From NCBI RefSeq assembly GCF_016907535.1, contig NZ_JAFBCF010000001.1, positions 2,604,001-2,668,000 of the forward strand: 64,000 nt of DNA, read 5' to 3'. Of the stretch, positions 32,362-39,501 are shown piece after piece (position 1 is the stretch's first letter; every line of letters starts with the position of its first letter). The position numbers and the translations under genes were made by a program. The notes below the pieces were generated by a model, which saw nothing but the letters and a program-made list of their open reading frames with translations, made no database searches and was not told the DNA's origin. This DNA is from Microlunatus panaciterrae (GTDB taxonomy: Bacteria > Actinomycetota > Actinomycetes > Propionibacteriales > Propionibacteriaceae).

Positions 32362-33747
32362 TCAGTGCGCGTGCCCGTGGTCGTGCGAGTGCCCGTGCCC
32401 GTGGCCATGATCATGTGGGTGATCGTGGCCATGACCGGCGCTGACCTCGGGGGTCGGCAGCGGAGCGCCCGCCGTCAACCGGGCCCGCACAACAGCCGCG
32501 TTGGCCTCGGCATGCAGATCGGCCACCGGTAGCCCTTGCGTGGATGCAAGCGCCGCCACCTCGTCGAACTCGGGGGTGGCCTGGACGATCCGGCCGCTCC
32601 GGTGCGAGATCTTCACCGTCACGTCCTGACCCGCCACCTGCACCCGGGCACTGCGACGGGCCAGCACCCGCCGGGCCACCGCGTGCTGGCGGATGCCGAT
32701 GGTGCTGGTCTGGGCGAAGATCACGTCGGCGATCCGGTCGGCCCGGTCGGCAGCGGCCAATGCGCACAGCGTGTGCGCCGGCCGGCCCTTCTTCATCAGG
32801 ATCGGCACCAGCCAGGCATCCATGGCACCGGCCGACAGCAGCGCCTCCAGCACCCCGGGCCACAGCCGCGGGTCCAGATCATCCACGTTCGCCTCGAGCT
32901 GGACGGCCTGTTCCAGGTCACCGTCCACCGCTGAGGCCAGAGCGGGCGCCGAACCCCTCTGTGCGGCTGCCGGGGCTCCGGCGGGAGCGCCGACCAGCAC
33001 CCGGACCACATTCGGCCAGCCATCGAAGTCCTTGTTGCCCGCCCCGACCCCCACCGTACGGAGCGTGAACGACGGCCCGTCCTCGCAGCGCTCGGCCAGA
33101 GCCCGAACCAGCGCCACACCGGTCGGGGTGGCCAACTCGCCCACCGGTCGCGGGTCGTCGCCGGTGCGGCGCGGGTTGGCCACCAGCGGCCAGTCCCGGG
33201 CCAGCTGGGCCACGGCAGGCACCGGGACCGGGATGTCACCATGGGCGATCCGGACCCGACCGGCACCCACCGCCAGCGGTGAGGCGGTGACCGTGCCCAC
33301 CCCCAGCAACCGGAGTGCCTCACAGCAGCCGACCACGTCGGCGATGGAGTCGAGCGCACCCACCTCATGGAAGTGGACGTCCGCCGGCGGAATGCCGTGC
33401 ACAAAGCCCTCGGCGTCGGCCAGCAGGGAGAAGGTGGCCAGTGCCCGCTGTCTGGTGATGGGCGCCAGGTCGGCGTCGGCGAGCAGAGCACGGATCGACG
33501 CCCAGGTGCGGTGCGGCGGGTCGTCGACAAGCACGTCCACCTCGACCTTGCCGGACCGCTGGCCGCCACGGTTCACCTCGGTTCGGGTCAGCCGGACCGA
33601 GCGTGGGACGACGGCGTCCACCGCCGCCTGGACGCGGTCCAGGTCCGCGCCGGCGTCCACCAGGGCGCCGAGCAGCATGTCACCCGCGACGCCGGCGGTC
33701 ACATCCAGCCAGGCGTGTACGGCCTGAGCAGGAGCGGGCGAGCTCAC
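32362..33747 (-). CDS. larC: Nickel-pincer cofactor biosynthesis protein LarC
   Basis: Inserts nickel into the pyridinium-dithiocarboxylate nucleotide made by LarB and LarE. The 461-residue protein is one continuous reading frame (LarC1 plus LarC2); in Lactobacillus the same protein needs a ribosomal frameshift. Landmarks are WLDVTAGVAGDMLLGAL, VHFHEVGALDSIADVVG, LATPTGVAL and QLEANVDDLDP. The last 25 residues are almost all His, Gly and Asp, a likely nickel reservoir. The GTG at 33747 overlaps the larB stop. Confidence 0.94.
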   Translation of the reverse strand: MSSPAPAQAVHAWLDVTAGVAGDMLLGALVDAGADLDRVQAAVDAVVPRSVRLTRTEVNRGGQRSGKVEVDVLVDDPPHRTWASIRALLADADLAPITRQRALATFSLLADAEGFVHGIPPADVHFHEVGALDSIADVVGCCEALRLLGVGTVTASPLAVGAGRVRIAHGDIPVPVPAVAQLARDWPLVANPRRTGDDPRPVGELATPTGVALVRALAERCEDGPSFTLRTVGVGAGNKDFDGWPNVVRVLVGAPAGAPAAAQRGSAPALASAVDGDLEQAVQLEANVDDLDPRLWPGVLEALLSAGAMDAWLVPILMKKGRPAHTLCALAAADRADRIADVIFAQTSTIGIRQHAVARRVLARRSARVQVAGQDVTVKISHRSGRIVQATPEFDEVAALASTQGLPVADLHAEANAAVVRARLTAGAPLPTPEVSAGHGHDHPHDHGHGHGHSHDHGHAH

Positions 33748-34472
33748 GCTGTGTCCGGGTTGCCGTTGGCGGCGATCTGAGCCGCCAGGTGGCCACCTCC
33801 GTACCCGTTGTCGATGTTGACGACACCGACCCCGGGGGAGCAGGAGTTGAGCATGCTGAGCAGGGGGGCCAGCCCCTCGAACGCGGCGCCGTAGCCGACC
33901 GAGGTCGGCACCGCCACCACCGGGGTCCGGACCAGGCCGGCGACCACGGACGGCAGGGCACCGTCCATGCCGGCCACCACCACCACCACAGCAGCCTCCC
34001 GGAGCACGTCGAGCCGGCCCAGTACGCGATGCAGCCCGGCCACACCTACGTCGACCACCAGCACGGTCCGTCGACCCAGGTAGCGTGCCGTCAGCTCGGC
34101 CTCCCGGGCCACGGCGAGGTCGGAGGTGCCGGCAGCGGCGACGACGACCAGGCCGCCGGTCGGCTCCGGCGGAGTCGTCGGCCACACCACCAGCTTGGCG
34201 TCCTCATGGTGTACGGCATCGGGCAGCTCGGCCAGCACAGCCTCCGCCTGCTCCGCTGAGGCCCGGGTGAACAGCACCGGGCTGATCACGCCACTCTGCT
34301 CGTGGGCCCGGTCGCGTACGGCGGCGGCGATCGCCCGGATCTGCACGATCGACTTGTATTCGCAGTAGATGGCCTCCGGATAGCCCCGTCGGAGCGCCCG
34401 GTCATGATCGAGATGGGCCAGCGCCTCGAGCTCGACCGGCGGCTGCCACTTCTGCTCGGACAGCTCAGCCAC
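33744..34472 (-). CDS. larB: Nickel-pincer cofactor biosynthesis protein LarB
   Basis: Carboxylates and hydrolyses nicotinic acid adenine dinucleotide to the dicarboxy-pyridine nucleotide used by LarE. The 242-residue product has the PurE-like C-terminal domain (VVVAAAGTSDLAVAREAE, VVVAGMDGALPSVVAGL, PVVAVPTSVGYG) and the N-terminal stretch HDRALRRGYPEAIYCEYKS. It overlaps larE by 8 bp and larC by 4 bp. Confidence 0.94.
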   Translation of the reverse strand: MAELSEQKWQPPVELEALAHLDHDRALRRGYPEAIYCEYKSIVQIRAIAAAVRDRAHEQSGVISPVLFTRASAEQAEAVLAELPDAVHHEDAKLVVWPTTPPEPTGGLVVVAAAGTSDLAVAREAELTARYLGRRTVLVVDVGVAGLHRVLGRLDVLREAAVVVVVAGMDGALPSVVAGLVRTPVVAVPTSVGYGAAFEGLAPLLSMLNSCSPGVGVVNIDNGYGGGHLAAQIAANGNPDTA

Positions 34473-35349
34473 GCTGCACCTCCAGCAGGGCCAGGGTGAA
34501 CGCGCCCGACTGGATCCCGGCCAGGTCGAGGGCAGCGAACCGGAATCCGGCGCGGATGACCACCTCGTGGATCGCGTCGCGCACCTGCGGCTCGACGGCT
34601 CGGGCGAGGTCGGCCGGCATCAGCTCGAGCCGGGCGATCTCACCGTGGTGGCGGACCCTCGAGTCGGCGAACCCCAGTGAGCGCAGGCCCGACTCGGCCT
34701 GCTCCACCTGGCGCAGCTTCTCCGGGGTGACCTCCTGGTGGTGGGGGATCCTGGACGCCAGGCAGGGCGCGGCCGGCTTGTCGGCGCACGGCAGAGCCAG
34801 GGCACGCGCGATCTCACGTACCGCCTTCTTGGTCAGACCCGCCTCGGCCAGCGGCCGCAGCACCCGGTGGTTGGTCGCCGCCTGGGCGCCCGGACGATCG
34901 GGTCGACGGGCGTCGTCGGCGTTCTCCCCGTAAGCCACCGCCGTCAGCCGGTGGGCCTCGACGACGTCGTCGGAGATCCGGTTGAACAGCTCGTCCTTGC
35001 AGTGGAAGCAGCGGTCGGGGCCGTTGGCGCGGTAGGCCGCGTTCTGGCCCTCGAAGGTCTCCACCTCGATCACCCGGGCGCCGATGAACCGGGCCACCTC
35101 GTGGGCGGCGGCACGCTCGTCCGCAGCGAGGCTGGGCGAGACGCCGAGAATGGCCACTACCCGGTCAGGACCCAGCGTACGGACCGCCAGCGCCAGCAGC
35201 ACGGCCGAGTCGACGCCACCGGAGTAGGCCACGCCCAGCGGTCCGCTGTCCTCGATCGTCGCAGCCACCCGTCGCACCGACTCGCGCAGCTCGGGCGTCA
35301 GCAGGTGGTCATCGTCCGAACGGCTCATCGCCTGAATCGTCTCAGTCAC
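34465..35349 (-). CDS. larE: ATP-dependent sacrificial sulfur transferase LarE
   Basis: Adenylates the carboxylates of the LarB product and donates sulfur. The 294-residue protein has the PP-loop SGGVDS (43-48), RCFHCKDELF (C114, C117) and DKPAAPCLASR with C196 in the place of the sacrificial cysteine of the Lactobacillus enzyme (alignment by eye). C188 is a further cysteine nearby. The GTG at 35349 is chosen because TAAGTT ends 7 nt before it; an ATG 7 codons on is an alternative. First gene of larE-larB-larC. Confidence 0.93.
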   Translation of the reverse strand: MTETIQAMSRSDDDHLLTPELRESVRRVAATIEDSGPLGVAYSGGVDSAVLLALAVRTLGPDRVVAILGVSPSLAADERAAAHEVARFIGARVIEVETFEGQNAAYRANGPDRCFHCKDELFNRISDDVVEAHRLTAVAYGENADDARRPDRPGAQAATNHRVLRPLAEAGLTKKAVREIARALALPCADKPAAPCLASRIPHHQEVTPEKLRQVEQAESGLRSLGFADSRVRHHGEIARLELMPADLARAVEPQVRDAIHEVVIRAGFRFAALDLAGIQSGAFTLALLEVQRG

Positions 35350-35356
35350 AGCCAAC

Positions 35357-35362
35357 AACTTA
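35357..35362 (-). promoter_or_regulatory. Predicted -10 of a leaderless larEBC promoter
   Basis: On the minus strand TAAGTT is followed by 7 nt and the larE GTG. No ribosome site is present. It lies back to back with the LacI promoter about 90 bp away. Confidence 0.45.
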
Positions 35363-35449
35363 CTGCTGACCCCGAACGCCCGCGCCACCGCTCCGGGTTG
35401 CGCAACGCGTCGGTACCGGTGGCGCTTTGCCTGGTGCGGCACGAGCGCC

Positions 35450-35455
35450 TAGCGT
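35450..35455 (+). promoter_or_regulatory. Predicted promoter of the LacI-type gene
   Basis: TTGCCT (35427-35432), a 17-bp spacer and TAGCGT (35450-35455) make a reasonable actinobacterial housekeeping promoter. The resulting 5' leader would be about 18 nt and contains GAAGGAGG ahead of the GTG. Confidence 0.45.
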
Positions 35456-35478
35456 GGCGGTCGAAGGAGGTGGCCGCC

Positions 35479-36528
35479 GTGGAGGGCCGCAACGAGGCGT
35501 CACCGGGTGAGGAGCCCGCCGATCCGCCGCCGCCCGCGGGCGCGGCGACGATCTATGACGTCGCCAAGGCCGCCGGAGTGGCCGCCTCGACCGTCTCCCG
35601 CGCGCTGTCTCGTCCGGGCCGGGTCAGCTTCAAGACCGCGGAGCGCATCCGCGAGGCAGCCGAGGAGCTCGGCTACCGGGCGGGGTCGATCCGGCGTACG
35701 GTGCCCGCGGGCCGCAGCCGGATGCTGGCGATGGTGGTCGCCGACATCACCAACCCGGCTTTTTTCGGCATGATCCGCGGCGCGGAGCGGACCGCCAAGA
35801 GCGCCGGCTACACCCTGCTGGTCGTCGAGACCCAGGAGTCTGAGGAGGCCGAGCACGAGACGCTGACCAGGCTGCTGCCGTTCGTCGACGGGGTGATGCT
35901 GACCAGCTCCCGGATGCCGGACTCGGCCATCCGGGGTGCCGCGAAGCAACGACCGCTGGTGGTGCTGAACCGGGTCGTCGGCCAGGTGCCGTCGGTGATG
36001 AGTGACAACGTGAAGGCGGCGAAGCGCGCCGCCGAGCACCTGGGCGAGCTGGGACACCGGTCGATCTGCTATCTGGCCGGCCCGGACGCGTCCTGGGCCG
36101 ATGGCATGCGGTGGCGCGGGCTGCGCGAGGCGGGGGAGGAGCTGTCGATCCAGGTCCGCCGGTTGGGCCCGTGCCAGCCGACCCTGCGCGGTGGTGGGGC
36201 ACTGGCCGAGCAGTGGCTGGAACGACCGACGTCGGCCGTGCTGGCCTACAACGACCTGGTCGCCATCGGGTTCATGCGCGCGGTGACCGAGGCCGGTTGC
36301 AGCATCCCCGCAGACGTATCGGTGATCGGGTTCGACAACATCCTGGACTCGGCCCTGGTCACCCCCCGGCTCACCACCCTGGCCGCTCCGCTGGTCTCGC
36401 TCGGGGAGGCGGCGGTCAGTCACCTGCTGGCACGCGCCCGCGACGGCCAGCCGGAGAACTACCAGCCGATCCTGATGCCGGCCCGGCTGGTCGTGCGTGA
36501 GTCCACCGCGTCCTACCGTGGCCGTTGA
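35479..36528 (+). CDS. LacI-family transcriptional regulator
   Basis: DNA-binding repressor of 349 residues. The N-terminal helix-turn-helix is TIYDVAKAAGVAASTVSRALSR, followed by the hinge and the periplasmic-binding-protein-like sensor (MVVADITNPAFFGMIRGAE, DGVMLTSSRMPD, AVLAYNDLVAIGFMRA, VIGFDNILDSALVTPRLTTLA). AAGGAGG precedes the GTG at 35479; the much longer open frame upstream is antisense to larE. It is divergent from larEBC and separated from the sugar operon by lar, so its targets are unclear. Confidence 0.92.
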   Translation: MEGRNEASPGEEPADPPPPAGAATIYDVAKAAGVAASTVSRALSRPGRVSFKTAERIREAAEELGYRAGSIRRTVPAGRSRMLAMVVADITNPAFFGMIRGAERTAKSAGYTLLVVETQESEEAEHETLTRLLPFVDGVMLTSSRMPDSAIRGAAKQRPLVVLNRVVGQVPSVMSDNVKAAKRAAEHLGELGHRSICYLAGPDASWADGMRWRGLREAGEELSIQVRRLGPCQPTLRGGGALAEQWLERPTSAVLAYNDLVAIGFMRAVTEAGCSIPADVSVIGFDNILDSALVTPRLTTLAAPLVSLGEAAVSHLLARARDGQPENYQPILMPARLVVRESTASYRGR

Positions 36529-36544
36529 GCGGTCGGCCTTGGCC

Positions 36545-36841
36545 GAAAAGTCGTCACATGCTGACTTTCTTTCGCCCGGACTCGGTGGGGCTGCCGGAGG
36601 CGCGGGCGCGTGTCGAAAAGTCGTCACGTGCTGCGGTCTGTGCTCGTACCCTCGGGACAGAGAGCGAAAAAGTCGTCACGTGCTGCGTCGTGGGTCGTGG
36701 TCGGCCCGCCAGCGCAAAAGTCGCGTTCTGATGAGTTCTGTACCGGGAAGAGCGCTCAGGTCCCGGAGATGTCGCGTTCTGATGACTTCTGTATGGGAGG
36801 AGCGCTCAAACCCCGCAGAAAAGTCGCGTTCTGATGAGTTT
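36545..36841. repeat. Non-coding array of six short repeats (two types)
   Basis: Three A units (GAAAAGTCGTCACRTGCTG) begin at 36545, 36615 and 36667, and three B units (core GTCGCGTTCTGATGA) have their cores at 36720, 36771 and 36823. Consecutive units are 48-52 bp apart except the first gap (70 bp). The B units carry further shared sequence including GAGCGCTCA, so B is a tandem duplication with a period near 52 bp. It fills most of the 378-bp gap between two converging genes. No protein frame is convincing. Function unknown. Confidence 0.8.
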
Positions 36842-36906
36842 CGCCCGGGAAGGGGATGAAGGCCGCTCCGACCCGCACGAGAGAGCGCGACAACGCCGCG
36901 GACGAG

Positions 36907-37896
36907 TCAGGGCAGCCGGCGGGAGAGCCAGTCGAACACCACGTGCTCATACTCCGCCCGCGCCGGCTGGTCGGACAGGGCCAGGTCGTGGCGACCGCCG
37001 GGGATCCGCCGAACCGTCACGTCGTTGCCGAGCCGGGGGGCCAGCGAGGTCATGTGCTCCACGTTCAGCACGCAGTCAGTGCTCATCAGCTCGTTCGGGG
37101 TGGGATGGACGGGGTGGCCGGATCGCGAGGAGGTGCAGACCAGCACCGGCACACCGATGTGCAGACCGCGCCGCACCCGCGCGTGCCCGCGTCGGATGGC
37201 GCGCAGCCAGCCGGCGTGCACAGGGAAGCCGGCCAGCGGCTTCCAGGCCAGGTCGTAGTTCCACTGACCACCGGTGGAGGTGTGCAACGAGCGCCCGTAC
37301 GCGTCGCCCAGCTGGCCGACCCGCACGTGCGGCACGAACCCGCCGACCAGGTCGATGACCCGGGTCGCGATCACCCGGTTGAACCAGTTCGAGTTGAGAT
37401 CGAACCACGGACTGTTCAGCACCAGGGCGATCACACCGCCGGGATGGTCGCTGACGTACAGCGGCGCGATCAGGCCTCCGGTCGAGTGTCCGAGCAGCAC
37501 GACCTTCTGGTGTCCGTGCTCCTCGCGGATGATCTTGAGGGCGGCGTCGATGTCCTCGTCGTACGTGCGCAGGTCGGTCACCCAGTTGGGGCTCTGCCCT
37601 GGCCGCATCGAACGGCCGTACTTGCGCAGGTCGAGGGCGTAGAAGTCGTAGCCGTGATCGCGCCAGAGCGCGGCATGCTCGACCTGGAAGAAGTAGTCGA
37701 CGAAGCCGTGCAGATACAGCACGGCCCGGGGATGCTCACCGTTTCCCGCTTCGCGCCGGTGCACCAGAGTCGCCACCGGCTGGCCCTCATCGTCCGGGGC
37801 CAGCTCGATCGTGCGGGCCACCCAGTCGTCGCCCAGCACGTCGTCGACGAACTGCTCCGGCGTCGGGACAGCAGACTCGGCATCGCTCACGCCCAC
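36907..37896 (-). CDS. Alpha/beta hydrolase, monoacylglycerol-lipase-like
   Basis: A 329-residue serine hydrolase of the hydrolase-4 (monoacylglycerol lipase/lysophospholipase) type: VLYLHGFVDYFFQ, LDLRKYGRSMRPGQ, nucleophile GHSTGG (S138) and GGRHDLALSD for the catalytic histidine. It has no signal peptide, so it is probably cytoplasmic. The start is a GTG at 37896; a second in-frame GTG lies two codons later. The function within its neighbourhood is unknown. Confidence 0.85.
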   Translation of the reverse strand: MGVSDAESAVPTPEQFVDDVLGDDWVARTIELAPDDEGQPVATLVHRREAGNGEHPRAVLYLHGFVDYFFQVEHAALWRDHGYDFYALDLRKYGRSMRPGQSPNWVTDLRTYDEDIDAALKIIREEHGHQKVVLLGHSTGGLIAPLYVSDHPGGVIALVLNSPWFDLNSNWFNRVIATRVIDLVGGFVPHVRVGQLGDAYGRSLHTSTGGQWNYDLAWKPLAGFPVHAGWLRAIRRGHARVRRGLHIGVPVLVCTSSRSGHPVHPTPNELMSTDCVLNVEHMTSLAPRLGNDVTVRRIPGGRHDLALSDQPARAEYEHVVFDWLSRRLP

Positions 37897-38142
37897 ATCA
37901 TCGCAGTTCGGTGCTGCATCGGCTGGCGGTTCTTGAGCAAATCCTGAGGCGCACCTTGGCCAACGAGGACGTCGGGTAAAGGAACGGGGGGCAGGGTTGT
38001 CCTCAGAACGAATCGGCGGCAGTCAACATCCAGGTCGAGGCTGAGGGGGACGCCGATGATCGACCAGGCCTGGCGTGGCCGCAGGTGCAAAAAGCAGCCA
38101 TGTCTATCGGGCCGGGTCGACCGGTTCTGTGAGGGGGGATCT

Positions 38143-38616
38143 ATGTCGGGGGACGGATCCGAAGGTACGGGGGGATCTCTTTCTGGAGATGCATCCTGCA
38201 AGGGGGGAGCGTCGGGCTCGGTGGCGGAGTCGCCGAGCCCGACCATCCAACAGGTGGGCACGGACCCGCCCGCGCTGGGCTGGACCACCGATGTCCTGGC
38301 CAATGACGGTGAGATCGTCCAACACTTCGTCGTCGACTATCTCGCCATGCTGGATGAACGGTTCGAGCGCATCCGGCGTCATGTCGAGAACGGCGACCAC
38401 AAGGAAGCGCTGATCGCGCTGCTCAGCCTGGAGTCGTCCAGCCACATGGTCGGCGCCTTCGACCTGGTCGCTGCGGCCCGCAGGCTGCGCGAGACGATCG
38501 GGCACACCGACGCGATGGAGCTGCAGGCACTGCTCGCGGCCTTGCTCGACGCGGTTCGTGAGGCCGACGCACAGCTGCGGTGCAGCTGGCAGCTCGGCCC
38601 TCGGTCGGAGCTCTAG
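38143..38616 (+). CDS. HPt-like protein lacking the phosphoacceptor histidine
   Basis: 157 residues: a Gly/Ser-rich, low-complexity N-terminus (1-50), then a helical domain (about 52-150) that resembles histidine phosphotransfer modules. The consensus HxLKGSSxxxGA aligns to LSLESSSHMVGA, putting Leu94 at the phosphorylated histidine and Glu97 at the lysine; H101 is seven residues off. It therefore should not accept phosphate in the usual way. The ATG at 38143 follows a G-rich ribosome site; an ATG 29 codons earlier is less likely. It converges on a response regulator gene. The HPt assignment is mine and tentative. Confidence 0.6.
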   Translation: MSGDGSEGTGGSLSGDASCKGGASGSVAESPSPTIQQVGTDPPALGWTTDVLANDGEIVQHFVVDYLAMLDERFERIRRHVENGDHKEALIALLSLESSSHMVGAFDLVAAARRLRETIGHTDAMELQALLAALLDAVREADAQLRCSWQLGPRSEL

Positions 38617-38636
38617 CCCGGCCTGTCCGGGATCGG

Positions 38637-39458
38637 CTAGCGCCGGTCCCGGCGCTCGGCCAACCGGTAGCCGACGCCGCGGACGGTCTCGATGAACCGC
38701 GGCGCGGCGACCCGGTCGTTGAGCTTGCGGCGCAGGTTGGCGATGTGCACCTCGAGTGCCCGCCGGTCGGCGTCGGCGACGTAGCCGCCGGTCACCTCGT
38801 CACCACGCACCAGCAGCACCAGGTCGTCCTTGGCGATCACCCGGCGCTGGCGTTCCATGATGGCCCGCAGGACGTCGAACTCGCTTCGGGTCAGCTCCAC
38901 CGGTGTGCCGTCGAGCTGGCAGAGCCGCATCTCCGGGTTGATGCTCAATCCGTTGTGCATCAGCCACTCGCCGGGCTCCGCCGGCTCGGCCGGCGGTTCT
39001 ACGGTCGACGCGGCCGGCAGCGACGCGACCCGGTCGGCGTCACCGTTGCCGGTTGCCGGAGCCGGGCTGCTGGCCTCGTTCAGCCGGGTCCGGCGCAGCA
39101 TCGCCTCGATCCGGGCCCTCAGCTCACGGTGCCGGAAGGGCTTGGTCAGGTAGTCGTCAGCACCGGCGTCCAGACCCATCAGGGTGTCGATCTCGTCCAG
39201 CCGGGCGGTGAGCATGATGATGTACGTCGAACTGAACCGGCGGATCCGTCGGGCCACCTCGAACCCGTCGATGCTCGGCAGGTTGATGTCCAGAGTGGTC
39301 AGGATGGGCGAGTGCTGGCGGATGGCGGCGACGCCCTCCATCCCGTCGGAGAACGCGTGGGTCGTGAAGCCCGCCTGTTCCAGCACGGCCTCCAGCAGGT
39401 TGCGGATGTCGTCATCGTCCTCGATGACCACCGCAACTCGGTCGGTGCCGTCTGTCAT
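38637..39458 (-). CDS. OmpR/PhoB-type response regulator
   Basis: A 273-residue two-component regulator. The receiver (1-120) has acidic D14-D15, phospho-acceptor D57 (TTLDINLP), T84 and K106. A 45-residue Ala/Pro-rich linker, longer than usual, joins it to a winged-helix DNA-binding domain (about 168-268) with LTRSEFDVLRAIM and HIANLRRKL plus IETVRGVGYRL. No histidine kinase is adjacent; the only candidate partner is the degenerate HPt-like protein. Apparently leaderless. Confidence 0.93.
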   Translation of the reverse strand: MTDGTDRVAVVIEDDDDIRNLLEAVLEQAGFTTHAFSDGMEGVAAIRQHSPILTTLDINLPSIDGFEVARRIRRFSSTYIIMLTARLDEIDTLMGLDAGADDYLTKPFRHRELRARIEAMLRRTRLNEASSPAPATGNGDADRVASLPAASTVEPPAEPAEPGEWLMHNGLSINPEMRLCQLDGTPVELTRSEFDVLRAIMERQRRVIAKDDLVLLVRGDEVTGGYVADADRRALEVHIANLRRKLNDRVAAPRFIETVRGVGYRLAERRDRR

Positions 39459-39464
39459 GCGACT

Positions 39465-39470
39465 AAGTTA
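39465..39470 (-). promoter_or_regulatory. Predicted -10 of the response regulator gene
   Basis: On the minus strand TAACTT is followed by 6 nt and the ATG at 39458; no ribosome site is present. Confidence 0.45.
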
Positions 39471-39501
39471 GCCGACGCGTCGTCGGTTCGCAGACCGAAG
39501 G

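Noticed and set aside
34738-35478. Long N-terminal extension in frame with the LacI gene
   Set aside because: Antisense to larE; LacI proteins begin close to the TIYDVAKAAGV motif, and a strong ribosome site precedes the GTG at 35479.
36545-36841. CRISPR array
   Set aside because: Repeats are of two types, units are imperfect, spacing is irregular at 48-70 bp with partly shared spacer sequence, and no cas gene is near.
36497-36859. Small ORFs (60-120 codons) over the 36.5-kb repeats
   Set aside because: Several frames are open at once and all merely translate the repeats; no ribosome site or family match.
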